Source: Oscillospiraceae bacterium (GTDB lineage: Bacteria; Bacillota; Clostridia; Oscillospirales; Oscillospiraceae). Taken from it: a stretch of DNA of 64,000 nt. The stretch spans positions 1 through 64,000 of the forward strand of contig SVKY01000004.1 in the NCBI GenBank assembly GCA_015068235.1. The letters run 5' to 3'. Below are positions 1-10,903 of this stretch, one piece after another. The notes under the pieces are model-generated. The model searched no databases, was not told where the DNA came from, and saw nothing but the letters and a program-made list of their open reading frames with translations. The position numbers and the translations under genes are program-made. Each line of letters begins with the position of its first letter. Position 1 is the first letter of the stretch.

Positions 1-3000
1 CGGTTGCATAAGAAAGCTGTTCTTCCGTCAGGTCTGCGGTGACAAGATTTTCTGTGTTGTATCCAAGTCTGACCTGAGCAGCTGCGCCATACTTGAGCAT
101 ATCAACTGCCATGGTTTTCAGCTCGGGAATGGAGCTTTCCGCATCGATCTTTCCAACCAAATAACTCTTGATGGAATCGACAACGGTTGTGCCATAGTAG
201 ATCGTGCCGTCTTCGCCAACAGCATAAAGGGTCGTGGAGAAGTTGTCACCCATTTCCTTGGCGTTGATGCCCTTGTAGGTGACCTGGTACATGAGCGCTT
301 CGCCGGTTGCGGGATTGACCTTTGCGGTCATTGCTTCACGGTCTTCTGTGATGCCGTAGACGGTGGTAATGGGATCGCCGCCTGCAACGTCCTTCTTGAC
401 TTCGAGATAGAAATCAGCGAAGGAATTGACGTCCGCACCCATAATGTTATAGGTAACGGTCATTTCGGCGCCGACGGAGATCGACATTGTGAATTTTAAG
501 CTGTCCTTCGGCTCATACTTCGGCTCGGTGACTTCAATTGCACCACAGATGCAAGTGCCATCAATGTAATTGTGATCTTCGTTTACGCTGTAGTCACAAT
601 TTGCGCAAGTGATAGTATGAATTTCGCCGTGGTCGGTATAAGCATAGCTGTGACCGGTTGCGGCAACCTCGTCCGCTGTGTAGTTGTCGGAACAGGCTGC
701 GCAGGTGTAGGTTGTGTAGCCTGCTTGCGTGCAGGTCGGTGCTGTCACAACGGCTTCGTAGGTATGACCCAATGCTGCGACTTCGTTCTGCGCCACGAGG
801 ATTTCGCCGCAGACGGAGCAGTGTTTGCCTTCCGTCAAGCCGGTTTCGGTGCAAGTCGGGCTAACTGCGCTGTCGATGACTTCGGTGTGTCCGTTGGCTT
901 CGATGACAGTTTGTGCAACGAGGATTTCGCCGCAGACGGAGCAATGCTTACCCTCGGTTAAGCCGGTTTCCGAGCAAGTGGGAGCAACGGCGCTGTCGAT
1001 GACTTCGGTGTGTCCGTTTGCGCTGACGGCTTCGGTCTTGGTGCCGTTGCAGATTGCGCAGGTGTAGGTTTTTACGCCACCTTCGGTACAGGTTGGGGCG
1101 GTCGTGACCTTGCCGCCATCGTAATTATGGGTGGATTCCACGCTGTAGCCGCAAGCGCAGGAAGCCTCGTGGTTCGTTTCACTCACGCTGCTGTAAGAAT
1201 AGCTGTGCGCTGCTGCGGTAAATTGCGCCGTAACGGTCAAATCGGCGGTAATGTTCGTCAAAGTCTTGTCCCAGCCGCTGAAGATATAGTGGTTATTATC
1301 ATCAAATGCTTTTGTGGGAGCTTCACCGGCGTAAATGACTGTTTCTTCCGTTAAAACAACCTGTGTATCAAGGCAAGTTCCGTCATGATTCTCAAAAGTT
1401 ACGGTGTAGCCTTTGAACGGCAGCGTATCCTTCGCACCTATATAAATATAATCAATTGAAATTACACCTGTTTTCCCCTCTTCTGAGCTGACGTTCGGGA
1501 ACATGAGACGTAAGCCCCGGATACGTTCAGCGTTAAGATACGCCGATGTGTCGGAAAGTGGGACTGTAATCACATAGGATGCACCGCTGTCAATAAAGGA
1601 GATCGGAATGTTCCTCGTAATGCTTCCCGCCATAGAGCCGCTTGCATCGGTACTGAAATACAATCGCAAGGCAGGGTTTCCAGTACGCACAGCACAGTTT
1701 TTCATTGCAAAACGGACCTGCATATAGTCGCCGTCCTTTGGCGTGTAGTCCATAGCCGCATTTGCCAACGTCAAAGATGCATCGCTGGTTTGAACAAAGG
1801 GGGATACACCGGTAGCAGAGTAGTTATCCACGGTTTGTGCAATTTCAAGGATCATATTTTCGCCGTCAAACGCAGGAGCGCTGCAGCGTTGCACATTATA
1901 CGACCAAAATCCTTCGTCATAGTTACGGTCACCGTAAGTTTTTGCGGTATATCGCAGGCGATCGACAGGAGTATCCGTAAAGTCAAAGAAAACCGAATCT
2001 TCATATTCAGATGGTGCTTTATAATCGCTGCCGATATAAATATAATCAATACAATAAGCACCGCTTGCCGGATTTGTTTTGCTGGAGTTTATCATATCGA
2101 TTCGCAATGCCAACAACGTTTGTCCCACAACCGTGTCAGGGAATCTTAAACGAATTGTGACAAATTCGTCTGCAGGATAGGATGTTGATGAATCTCCTAA
2201 ACATTTCTTAGCACTGAAGCCTGTATCGGAGTCCGTCATATAAAATACCTGCATCGCAGAATAGTCACCGGAAGTAATGCTTGTTTTGATGCGAAGCTCG
2301 ATGACATCACCGCTCTTTATAACATATAACGGGATACTTTGCGTACGGATTTGGGGATCATAACCATCGATCGTGCCAAAAAGCAGTCCGTTCGTCTCAT
2401 CAATATCAGCTGTAGCATGCGTTGTTTCCCAGTCGGTACTTTTTGCAAGGTAATCATCGCTGTCAAAATGTGTCAACAAAAATTCACCACCGATACTGAC
2501 CGTGCCGTCTTCAGCCTGCGTGAAGCTTACTGTTTCACCGTTAAGTTCTACACTTTGAACAGGCTGTGCGCTCAAGTTTACCTTTATCTGTAAAGATTCG
2601 CTCTGGTCGTCTGAGCTTTCAATCCGCAGGGTCGTACCATCCATGCAAGCAGAAAGATCCGATATCTTGCTGGAAGCCGAAAGGATCAAACCGCTTTCCT
2701 TTTGCAAAAAGCTGCCGTTCGTAAGGCTTGCAAAGCTGATCTTATCTGACTTATTCAGCGATAAGATCGCAGTAGAGGCATTTGCGGTATAGCTTCCGAA
2801 GCTGCGTGTGGAAGGTGTTTCTTCAAATGAATGATAGTGGTAGATCGTTTTAAGCTCCGGTTTGCTGCTATCTTCAACCGCAATACTTGTAGCAAGCGCT
2901 GTTTCATCAGCGGTATTGTCCATCGTCAGCTTCGTCGGCTGTATGCTCGCTGTTGCGCCATCGCTGACAGGATAGAGAACGGTTTGGTAAGTGATCGTGC

Positions 3001-5419
3001 CGCTTTTGCTCTGTGCGTACTCAAAATACTGCGTTGGGGCAGTTGCCGCTGTGGCATCATACCCGGTACGAAGGCTTGCAATGGCATCACCTGCCTGCGC
3101 AATGATCAGATTCGCTCCATTAGAAAAATTCGTTTTTCCTGTGCCATAAGCATCGCTCGCAACGGTGACATCGGAATGCGGTGCGGTATGCCAATTCTGC
3201 GTATAGCTATGTACAAGAGTATCGTTCGGAACGACCTTGTCTGTGACGATGAGTATATCACCGAGCGCCTTGATAAAGCTGATGTCCCGTGTATGTCTGA
3301 AATCTGTGCTGTGGAATACGCTGTTATTGATAACACCATCCATAGACAAACTCTTGGTCGAAGTATCATCATTGTTTGCATCGGACCATGCAGCTATGGT
3401 TGTAAGCGCTCCATTGGATGTCATCTCAATATCGCCCATGTCAACCACATCCGTCAAATTTTGATAGATCGTCTGTGCTTTTCCATCGATTTCAATCGTG
3501 TTATGTGAGCGTGTTGTAGAATTCTGCCAATTAAAATGTGCATGAGTGCTGTCATACGAGGTCATGCCTGTATCGGTCAGCAATTGCCGTCCTTCGTAAT
3601 ATAATAAGAGTGCAAGTGCATCACGATGCGTATGATTACCGCCACATTTTGCGTTCATAAAGAGCATTGTATCGTCTGCGCTCCAGCCCGTACGGTCAAC
3701 AGCAATCTTGCTGATATCATAGCGAGTATTGGTTGCAAGCTCGCAGTTTTCCATGTCGGCAACAAAACAGCGGAGCGCTTCTATCGTAGCATTTCCATCC
3801 ATTGAATCGCCGACGGCATCCAAAACGGTCTGTACGACAGGCAGTGTGCCCGAAGGAGCACCCTGACCCCAATATGGGAGCTTTCCGTCCGGTTGCGTGC
3901 AATCAACCAAATATTTCGCAAGCTTTATCAGTTTGGTTTTAAGTGTGTAGGCGGCGGTGAGATCGCTCACTTCGTTCATCGAAGCAAGCAAAACAACGCC
4001 GCAATTGATCATTTCCGATGGATATCCGAAAGAGATGGTGTTATAAGCGCCGTCTTCAAGGACAAGGGTATCAATCACGGTTGCCTGTCGAGCAGCATAG
4101 TTGGTACGCCATTTCTCCGAGGCGGCAAACTCGCTGAAAAAGCCACTTCCCTGATAGAAGCCTGTCAGATGACGAAAACCGTGATAATACGCGAGATCAC
4201 TCAAAACCTCATTGCTTGGCGAAAAAAGCTGTGATTCGTCACTTAAATGGTTCGATTCATCGTAAACCCAAGACAACAGAGTTACATTTTCATCAGGGGT
4301 AATGAAATTCCCCTCCAGCAGATGCTTGTAGATATAAGGAAACTCCAACATTCGGTTTGCCGGTTCGAGTCCTTGCGTATTGGAAGGTGTTCCCGCGCCT
4401 GCATCGTTAATGAAATCGAGCATCAGGTTTTTTGCTAACGTCATATAGGTGGTATAATCTGCAGCGCTCGTGCTTGATTTCAGCGCTGTTTGTACCAGCG
4501 ATGTTACTTCATAAAATCTTCCGTTATATGCCGCAAATTGCGAAGGTACGCCTTCAGGCGCAACCCAGGAAATACCGCCGGGCATGTCATTCCATGAAAA
4601 GTGTGCAAGACAGTTATTCTTTTTTAAGTAACTCCATGTGATATTTTTCTCCGTCCAAGCACTCGCATACGCACCGAAAACATGCAATCGCAATGTATCT
4701 TCGCAATTTTCGCCCGAACGTTTGGCATATACCACAAGATGTGCGCTTTTCGCATTGGACGGAAACTGCGTGGTGTCGAATTGCAGATAGATACGTTTTG
4801 TGTTCTCTCCATATGGCAGTGCCCCCGAATAGTCATCGTGCGCATACAGTTCCGTTGCTGCAGCATAGTTGACTTCTTCGTTCTGCCCTGCGCAGACATA
4901 AGCATCAGCAATCGGCGTAAATGTTTTCGTCGTGCCGTCCGTGCATCCAAGTATAAGCTGCGGAGCATACTCCGTATTCTCACGCGATGCAACCACGATT
5001 TCACCGGAGGTTTTATCTAACATGGAAAGAACATAATTTCCCGTTTTATATCCGGCTAAGTTGAACGTGTATCTCTCGTAATGCGTCGCTGTCACATCGA
5101 CATAATTTAAGTAAGGCTCGGAGAAAGCCATTGTGTTTTTGCCTGCAAGGTAAACCATAGCATTTTTAATCTCGCTGCCGGGCTGCGGTTCCATGTCGGA
5201 GAATTTTTCCGTATAGTATTGTAAAAGTTCTTGCTTTGCGAGCGTATAGTCGCCAAACTGAACAGCTGCGTTTACCTGCGGCATTTCAGAGAGTTTGAAC
5301 GCATCGAAGAATGCTTCATCGGTCGATATGCTGACACTGCGTGTTCCCGAAGCTGACACCGAGCCCAAAAAAGTTAAGAGGATCGCCAGTATCAAAAAAC
5401 TGCTGATGAATCGTCTCAT
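1..5419 (-). CDS. Secreted heparinase II/III-type polysaccharide lyase, giant multidomain protein (3' end outside window)
   Basis: The reading frame is open from an ATG at 5419 (SD AAGGAG 7-8 nt upstream) to the window edge, giving at least 1806 codons. A signal peptide (MRRF + hydrophobic core ending SVSAS) is followed by a DNRLRE/CBM96-like module (about 163-273; motif DAYV...RIYLQFD...W.E..ITW) and a heparinase II/III-like lyase region (about 330-830). The lyase region shows the [15 protein letters not shown] motif and [14 protein letters not shown], both typical of family PF07940. Next come two beta-sandwich modules (FFDFT...RY...YG..N.D, ending IDYIYIG), an InlB-type repeat, five or six H...C...CxxC modules, and the start of the C-terminal region shared with the other giants. 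Heparinase II/III enzymes cleave uronate-containing polysaccharides by beta-elimination, so a host or microbial glycan is the likely substrate; this is inferred. About 130 residues of the C-terminus are missing. Confidence 0.9.
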   Translation of the reverse strand, partial: MRRFISSFLILAILLTFLGSVSASGTRSVSISTDEAFFDAFKLSEMPQVNAAVQFGDYTLAKQELLQYYTEKFSDMEPQPGSEIKNAMVYLAGKNTMAFSEPYLNYVDVTATHYERYTFNLAGYKTGNYVLSMLDKTSGEIVVASRENTEYAPQLILGCTDGTTKTFTPIADAYVCAGQNEEVNYAAATELYAHDDYSGALPYGENTKRIYLQFDTTQFPSNAKSAHLVVYAKRSGENCEDTLRLHVFGAYASAWTEKNITWSYLKKNNCLAHFSWNDMPGGISWVAPEGVPSQFAAYNGRFYEVTSLVQTALKSSTSAADYTTYMTLAKNLMLDFINDAGAGTPSNTQGLEPANRMLEFPYIYKHLLEGNFITPDENVTLLSWVYDESNHLSDESQLFSPSNEVLSDLAYYHGFRHLTGFYQGSGFFSEFAASEKWRTNYAARQATVIDTLVLEDGAYNTISFGYPSEMINCGVVLLASMNEVSDLTAAYTLKTKLIKLAKYLVDCTQPDGKLPYWGQGAPSGTLPVVQTVLDAVGDSMDGNATIEALRCFVADMENCELATNTRYDISKIAVDRTGWSADDTMLFMNAKCGGNHTHRDALALLLYYEGRQLLTDTGMTSYDSTHAHFNWQNSTTRSHNTIEIDGKAQTIYQNLTDVVDMGDIEMTSNGALTTIAAWSDANNDDTSTKSLSMDGVINNSVFHSTDFRHTRDISFIKALGDILIVTDKVVPNDTLVHSYTQNWHTAPHSDVTVASDAYGTGKTNFSNGANLIIAQAGDAIASLRTGYDATAATAPTQYFEYAQSKSGTITYQTVLYPVSDGATASIQPTKLTMDNTADETALATSIAVEDSSKPELKTIYHYHSFEETPSTRSFGSYTANASTAILSLNKSDKISFASLTNGSFLQKESGLILSASSKISDLSACMDGTTLRIESSDDQSESLQIKVNLSAQPVQSVELNGETVSFTQAEDGTVSIGGEFLLTHFDSDDYLAKSTDWETTHATADIDETNGLLFGTIDGYDPQIRTQSIPLYVIKSGDVIELRIKTSITSGDYSAMQVFYMTDSDTGFSAKKCLGDSSTSYPADEFVTIRLRFPDTVVGQTLLALRIDMINSSKTNPASGAYCIDYIYIGSDYKAPSEYEDSVFFDFTDTPVDRLRYTAKTYGDRNYDEGFWSYNVQRCSAPAFDGENMILEIAQTVDNYSATGVSPFVQTSDASLTLANAAMDYTPKDGDYMQVRFAMKNCAVRTGNPALRLYFSTDASGSMAGSITRNIPISFIDSGASYVITVPLSDTSAYLNAERIRGLRLMFPNVSSEEGKTGVISIDYIYIGAKDTLPFKGYTVTFENHDGTCLDTQVVLTEETVIYAGEAPTKAFDDNNHYIFSGWDKTLTNITADLTVTAQFTAAAHSYSYSSVSETNHEASCACGYSVESTHNYDGGKVTTAPTCTEGGVKTYTCAICNGTKTEAVSANGHTEVIDSAVAPTCSETGLTEGKHCSVCGEILVAQTVIEANGHTEVIDSAVSPTCTETGLTEGKHCSVCGEILVAQNEVAALGHTYEAVVTAPTCTQAGYTTYTCAACSDNYTADEVAATGHSYAYTDHGEIHTITCANCDYSVNEDHNYIDGTCICGAIEVTEPKYEPKDSLKFTMSISVGAEMTVTYNIMGADVNSFADFYLEVKKDVAGGDPITTVYGITEDREAMTAKVNPATGEALMYQVTYKGINAKEMGDNFSTTLYAVGEDGTIYYGTTVVDSIKSYLVGKIDAESSIPELKTMAVDMLKYGAAAQVRLGYNTENLVTADLTEEQLSYAT

Positions 5420-5498
5420 AAATAACTCCTTTTTATGGTTTTATGTTTATTTCTACTGATGCTAATCAATCGCCGCATCGACACCGTACACACTATAA

Positions 5499-5529
5499 AT
5501 ATAAGGGCGAGGTTTGCTCGCCCTTATAT
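5499..5529 (-). terminator. Rho-independent terminator of the nuclease gene
   Basis: A 13-bp perfect hairpin (arms 5499-5511 and 5517-5529, loop 5 nt) starts a few bases after the TAA of the upstream minus-strand gene. The following T-tract is weak, so read-through into the lyase gene is possible. Confidence 0.65.
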
Positions 5530-5533
5530 ATTT

Positions 5534-8500
5534 TTAGCTGCTCACAGAAAGCATGTACGCTGCAACGGCATCGCCGTAAGTGAGCATAGCATTGACCATG
5601 TTCAGCTCATCTTCTGTGACGTTGGTCTTGGCTCTGACTTGAGCAACGTAGCTTTCCACGCTCCATGAAATGGTCTTGGAAATTGCGGCATCGCCTTCAT
5701 AGAAGGTCACATTGATCACATCACGCATTTCCTTTGCGCCGACATCTTCATAAATTGCAGTAAACATGATATTTGATTTGTTTGTAACAGGCAGCTCTTT
5801 CAAGACAGTGCCATCCTCATCGGTAACGATGCACCTCATTGCATCAGGATTTGCAGAAGAGTAAACGCAGGAAAGGTGCAGCTGAACACGAGCCGCAACC
5901 ACAATGTTCGCATTGACACTTGTGCCGGTCAGTAAACCGCTTGCGCCTGAGTAGTCAACTGCCTCAGGGATTTCTTGCGTTGCGTAAGAAAGCTGTTCCT
6001 CGGTCAAATCGGCGGTGACAAGATTTTCTGTGTTGTAACCAAGTCTGACCTGTGCCGCTGCGCCGTACTTCAGCATGTCAACTGCCATGGTTTTCAGCTC
6101 AGGAATGGAAGTTTCTGCGTCGATCTTGCCGACCAAGAAGCTCTTGATGGAATCCACAACAGTTGCGCCGTAATAAATGGTGCCATCTTCACCAACTGCG
6201 TAGAGGGTTGTGGAGAAGCTATCGCCCATTTCCTTTGCGTTAATACCCTTGTATGTAACTTGGTACATGAGCGCTTCGCCGGTTGCAGGATTAACCTTTG
6301 CGGTCATCTGCTCGCGGTCAGCAGTAATGCCGTAGATTGTTGTGATAGGTTCGCCGCCTGCAACATCTTTCTTCACTTCAAGATAGAAGTCGGAGTAAGA
6401 ATTGACATCTGCGCCCATGATGTTGTAGGTAACCGTCATCTCAGCACCGACGGAAATAGACATCGTGAATTTCAAGCTATCCTTCGGCTCATACTTGGGC
6501 TCAACAACCTCAACAGCGCCGCAGATACAAGTGCCGTCAACGTAATTGTGTTCTTCATTTGCGTTGTAGTCGCAATTTGCGCAGGTAACGGTGTGATTCT
6601 CGCCGTTATCGGTATAAGCATAGCTATGACCTGTTGCTGCGACTTCGTCTGCAACATAGCTGTCACTGCAAGCACAGCAGGTATAGGTCGTGAAACCTGC
6701 ATCTGTGCAAGTCGGAGCTGTCACCACCGTAGCATAATCATGTCCGGTAGCAGCCACGGTATCAGCAATATAGCTGTCTGCACAAGCGTTGCAGGTATAA
6801 GTGGTATATCCATCTGCTTCACAAGTCGGAGCAGTGACAACAGCCTCATATTCATGCCCATTCGCTTCGATCGTTTCACTGGAAATGACCTGATCACAAG
6901 TGCTGCAAATCGTTGTCACAGAGCCATTTTGAGTGCAGGTCGCATGAACGATCTGCTGCTGCGTTTCCTCATGCGTACAATGGAAGAATGTCGTGGTGTA
7001 ATAAATCGTAGCACCGCCCTCAGCGATCGGCAGGATCTCAACATCGTAATAAGTGGAAGATCCGGAGGTGATATTACCGTTGGAATATACGCCAAATCTT
7101 GCGCCTGCGCTATAGTTATAGTAGGCAATGGATCTTGTAAGCGCGGTTGTCTCAGAGATCCTCCAAGTGCCGTTAATACCGGTGTCGATGGTCCACGAAT
7201 ACGCCGAAGTCGAGGTTGCAAAATTGGTTGAGCTTCCGGCGTAGGTCAGGTAGTTTGTACCATTATATAATGTATAATACTGAGAACCGTCATAGGTAAG
7301 CGTTATTGCGAAGTTCTCGGCATTTTCATCCGTAACGACCCCATTTTCAACTGTGATCGCCTCAGGGAAAATTTTACCACTATTGAGCGTAAAGTCGCTT
7401 TTGATCGCATAGTAAGTACCATTCATCAGCGATGCAATGACATATTCGCCAGAGCTGCCCTTAGTAAAGGCAACAGCATCGCCACCGCTGATTTGATAGC
7501 TGTAAAGTGCATACAGCATAATATCAGAGGTTGCTTTATACGCCTCACCTGCTGCATAATACGTTCCCGATTCTTCCTGATTGTCAACAGTAACAGCGCT
7601 CCAGCCGATAAATTGCGCATTGTTGGTGTCTTCAGACGGTGTGCCGCTGACCTCGGGCAGTGTGATAGAGGACAAGGAATTGCATACCATCGGCGCTATT
7701 TCAGAAACGCCGTTGGGTACGCTGAATGTGACAGTATAATTGTAGCCTGTCGGTTGTGTATAATTTTGGTTTTGCGTCAAGCCGCAGCGGGTGCAGGTAT
7801 AGATATCGTAGCCCTGATCCGCTTCTGTCGGTTCAACTGTAGTGGTGTAACTATAGCTGTGCCCCAAAGCCTCAACCGTCTGTGTATAATGATCAGAGCA
7901 CAAAGAGCAGATATATGTTGTCGTACCTGCCGAGGTGCAAGTAGCCTCCGTATCGATACGTTCAACATAGTTATGCTCACAAACAGATGCAAGCACCGTT
8001 GTATAATAAGTGGTCCCTGCCGTTGTCATCATGTACAGTTCAACCGCTCCACGTGTCGATGTTGTTGCGTTAAAGCAAGCAAAATACGAATAAATGCCGT
8101 AATCCTGGTAACCGATCGAATTTCTCGTGTTTGTTCCCTGCGCAGTCATGATTGCCTCGCCGTTGTCGATGCTGATCAGGAAAGAGGCATTATCATTGAG
8201 GGTAGACTGCGTATTCATTGCATTACTTCTTGAGGATGATGCATAAATATATCCTTCGTTGGTCGCATCATAAAATGCCCAGGTATTTTCTACGCTGCCC
8301 TCATGCACAACAAATTCGCAAACCGCACCCGTAAAGGAGATTGTTTGATTCGTTGCCTCCTTGGTAATTGCGGCGGCATTGCGGTAGCTATAGCTCTGCG
8401 TTGTGCTGATTGCATAATCAGAATTCTTCGATGCAATTACGACCTGCGCGTTCGCTGTCAGATCACTGATATCCGTAAGAAGCGTGTAATGCGATTCGCC

Positions 8501-10606
8501 CGAACCGCCAATGCTGTAGGAATACAGGGCATAAAGTGTTGTATTCTCAACTAATGTATAGCTCTCTCCTGCTTCGTAGAGCGTCGGAGCCGTCGTTAAA
8601 TTCTCTGCCTGTGCATCAGTCCAGCCGATAAATGTATATTCATAAGCATTTGCCGCAGGCGTTCCTTCCGGCGTTGGCAGAGTGATCACTTCTCCGTCAT
8701 AGCCGCTGACCGAGCTCTGCGAAACACCTTGCGGTGTAACAAAGTTAATTGTGCAGCCCTCCAACGCTACAAAATTGATGCAAACAGTACAATTTGAGCC
8801 CGGCGTAACTGTAAACACATTTTCCTCTTGCACGACAGCTGCGCTGCCCCTTAAAACGGTATAGCCTGCAACCTGGTACCCTTCATTGGGCGTAGCAGTG
8901 ATCACATAGCCATCTACAGAAACCGAACCGTATTCACTGCTGTTCACAGTAACCGTCATCTCGTAGCTGATGGGTGCGAAGTTGATCTGAATGATGCAAT
9001 CCGATGTCGGTGTTACCGTGAAAACATTCCCCTGCCGTACGAGTGTCGCCGTACCAGAGATGACCTCATAGCCTACGACCTCATAACCACTTTTCGGCGT
9101 TGCGGTGATCGTATAACCGTTTGTGCTGACGGTACCGTAGGAAGAATTATTGGTAGCCGCAGTGACGGTATAAGCAATTTGGCTGAAATTGATCTGCACC
9201 GTGCAGTTCGTGGAAGGCTTCACCGTGAATACATTGCCGCTTCTGCTGACCGTTGCGCTGCCACTGACAAGGGTATAGCCCGAGACCTGGTAGCCTTCAT
9301 TGGGCGTTGCCGTGATCGTATAACCATTGACACTTACGCTGCCGTAGGCAGTATTGTTCACTGTTGCGTTCACGGTATAGGTAATTGCTCGGAAGTTGAT
9401 TCTCACCGTACAATCAGACGAAGCTGTGACAGTAAAAACATTCCCATTTTGGCTGACCGTTGCGCTACCGGTGATGAGCGTATAGCCGCTGACTTCATAG
9501 CCTGCCTTGGGCGTTGCGGTGATCACATTACCAACAAGGGAAACCGTTCCGTAATTGGTATTGCTCGAAGTTGCTGTGATCGTGTATGTCGGAGCTGTGG
9601 GACCACCTGCGGCTTCACCGGAAGGCGTTTGCAACGTGTTCGGAGGTGTCTGATTGAACAAAAGCCACGCAAATTCAGGATAGTCGATAAAGACATTTCG
9701 GTTGCCTTGGAAATTTTCTGCCTGATCATTTCTGCCCATTTCCCAATCGTCAACAGGGTCCATCTCCATCCACTGCAGTAAGGTATCAAGATCGTCGATC
9801 GCACGAATGCCGCCATTGGCACTGTCGTCCGAATCCATTTCGGGCAAATATGCGGAAGATACATCGGAATAAAGATTCGGTTGTCCCCAACGGCAATAGA
9901 CGTAAAGCAAAATACGTGCAACGTCGCCCTTGACATTATCTCTGACCTCAAGCACACCGGAGTTGCCGTTATACCAAATGACTTCCTGGCCATCAACAGA
10001 GCTGGGAGAATAGGAGCTGTAATTCTCACGCACATTTGCAAATGTGTAGTTGCTCTTGGCGCTGTTCACAGTTCCGATGGAAGGACGCAAATGATGCAGG
10101 TCAGCACCGCCGTTAAGCTGATAATATGAAGCATTCGATTTCGGCCAAACATGCTCACGCTGCATATCGCCCGTGCCGTAATCATCAGCAAGCACGTCAG
10201 TGTAGAAATATAAGTACTGACTCGAACCGGCTTCCGCATCGGAGAAATCCCACAAATAGCTCAGCTCATTCGATTGCTCGCCCGACGGGTTATACTCGGC
10301 ATAAACCTTATGTGTATCTGTCATAAGAGTTTGCAGCGCATCGTAAAGTTCGTTATTCTGCGTCGTGGTATAGCTGTTCGTCGGCGCTGAAACACCGCTG
10401 AGCTGCGAGAGGTTCTCGTAGGTATAATCCCCCGTGTAATATGCCTGCGCCTTTGTTGAGAGCGCATCGCATACAACATGTCGAGTGCCGGTATTGTGTG
10501 ACAAGCTTCCTGTGGCGGCAAATGTCACTCCCGAAAGCATCGAAAGCAACAGTGCTGCCACTGTCACCAGCGTAAAAAAGCTGCACAAATTCGTTCGGTT
10601 TTTCAT
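5534..10606 (-). CDS. Secreted endonuclease I (EndA/NucM type) giant multidomain protein, paralogue 1
   Basis: The start was chosen at ATG 10606 (MKNRTNLC), 9 nt after AGGAGG; an upstream in-frame codon lacks this site. The product has 1690 aa with a signal peptide. The nuclease domain (about 45-330) carries QREHVWPKS near 149, DLHHLRP near 170 and KGDVARILLY, the hallmarks of the endonuclease I family (His-metal active site, PF04231). Then follow four or five divergent InlB-type repeats (about 339-690, YG.VS..G..ITATP..GY.V.GY), two related beta-rich domains (about 700-860 and 1042-1200), H...C...CxxC modules, and the shared C-terminal tandem region (about 1372-1690). It probably degrades extracellular DNA for nutrients or biofilm turnover. 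It is divergent from a close paralogue at 10904. Confidence 0.93.
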   Translation of the reverse strand: MKNRTNLCSFFTLVTVAALLLSMLSGVTFAATGSLSHNTGTRHVVCDALSTKAQAYYTGDYTYENLSQLSGVSAPTNSYTTTQNNELYDALQTLMTDTHKVYAEYNPSGEQSNELSYLWDFSDAEAGSSQYLYFYTDVLADDYGTGDMQREHVWPKSNASYYQLNGGADLHHLRPSIGTVNSAKSNYTFANVRENYSSYSPSSVDGQEVIWYNGNSGVLEVRDNVKGDVARILLYVYCRWGQPNLYSDVSSAYLPEMDSDDSANGGIRAIDDLDTLLQWMEMDPVDDWEMGRNDQAENFQGNRNVFIDYPEFAWLLFNQTPPNTLQTPSGEAAGGPTAPTYTITATSSNTNYGTVSLVGNVITATPKAGYEVSGYTLITGSATVSQNGNVFTVTASSDCTVRINFRAITYTVNATVNNTAYGSVSVNGYTITATPNEGYQVSGYTLVSGSATVSRSGNVFTVKPSTNCTVQINFSQIAYTVTAATNNSSYGTVSTNGYTITATPKSGYEVVGYEVISGTATLVRQGNVFTVTPTSDCIIQINFAPISYEMTVTVNSSEYGSVSVDGYVITATPNEGYQVAGYTVLRGSAAVVQEENVFTVTPGSNCTVCINFVALEGCTINFVTPQGVSQSSVSGYDGEVITLPTPEGTPAANAYEYTFIGWTDAQAENLTTAPTLYEAGESYTLVENTTLYALYSYSIGGSGESHYTLLTDISDLTANAQVVIASKNSDYAISTTQSYSYRNAAAITKEATNQTISFTGAVCEFVVHEGSVENTWAFYDATNEGYIYASSSRSNAMNTQSTLNDNASFLISIDNGEAIMTAQGTNTRNSIGYQDYGIYSYFACFNATTSTRGAVELYMMTTAGTTYYTTVLASVCEHNYVERIDTEATCTSAGTTTYICSLCSDHYTQTVEALGHSYSYTTTVEPTEADQGYDIYTCTRCGLTQNQNYTQPTGYNYTVTFSVPNGVSEIAPMVCNSLSSITLPEVSGTPSEDTNNAQFIGWSAVTVDNQEESGTYYAAGEAYKATSDIMLYALYSYQISGGDAVAFTKGSSGEYVIASLMNGTYYAIKSDFTLNSGKIFPEAITVENGVVTDENAENFAITLTYDGSQYYTLYNGTNYLTYAGSSTNFATSTSAYSWTIDTGINGTWRISETTALTRSIAYYNYSAGARFGVYSNGNITSGSSTYYDVEILPIAEGGATIYYTTTFFHCTHEETQQQIVHATCTQNGSVTTICSTCDQVISSETIEANGHEYEAVVTAPTCEADGYTTYTCNACADSYIADTVAATGHDYATVVTAPTCTDAGFTTYTCCACSDSYVADEVAATGHSYAYTDNGENHTVTCANCDYNANEEHNYVDGTCICGAVEVVEPKYEPKDSLKFTMSISVGAEMTVTYNIMGADVNSYSDFYLEVKKDVAGGEPITTIYGITADREQMTAKVNPATGEALMYQVTYKGINAKEMGDSFSTTLYAVGEDGTIYYGATVVDSIKSFLVGKIDAETSIPELKTMAVDMLKYGAAAQVRLGYNTENLVTADLTEEQLSYATQEIPEAVDYSGASGLLTGTSVNANIVVAARVQLHLSCVYSSANPDAMRCIVTDEDGTVLKELPVTNKSNIMFTAIYEDVGAKEMRDVINVTFYEGDAAISKTISWSVESYVAQVRAKTNVTEDELNMVNAMLTYGDAVAAYMLSVSS

Positions 10607-10796
10607 TGCTAAGATCCTCCTGTTCGTGTAAGAAGACATACTTCTATTTATATTTAATCTATTTTACTACTTTTTCCTTAAAAAATCTATAACGATTTTT
10701 CAAAAACAGATCAACATTAATTATTTGGCAGTATGCACAAATTTTCGAAATAAACTTGCATGAAACGACGATTTTTCGACAATCATCATTTATTGT

Positions 10797-10818
10797 CTTG
10801 TAACAAGTCAATTACAAG
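10797..10818. promoter_or_regulatory. Inverted repeat upstream of nuclease paralogue 2 promoter
   Basis: CTTGTAA (10797-10803) and TTACAAG (10812-10818) form a 7-bp inverted repeat with an 8-nt spacer. It sits 10 bp upstream of the -35 of the plus-strand nuclease gene, within the region shared by two divergent nuclease genes. This is a possible operator; binding is inferred from position only. Confidence 0.3.
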
Positions 10819-10828
10819 TTTTTTTCGT

Positions 10829-10857
10829 TTGCCATTTTTATGAAACTGTGTTATTAT
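10829..10857 (+). promoter_or_regulatory. Sigma-A-type promoter of nuclease paralogue 2
   Basis: TTGCCA (10829-10834), 17-bp spacer, TATTAT (10852-10857). It lies about 45 bp upstream of the start codon chosen for the next gene. Confidence 0.6.
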
Positions 10858-10903
10858 AAAATTGATTTGGCTTTGCCAAAAAAACACGAAGGAGAAAAAT
10901 GAA

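Noticed and set aside
5975..7231. 418-aa plus-strand open frame opposite the nuclease gene
   Set aside because: It is the complement of the shared C-terminal region and Cys modules; its Cys/Ile-rich sequence has no SD and mirrors frames seen opposite every other copy.
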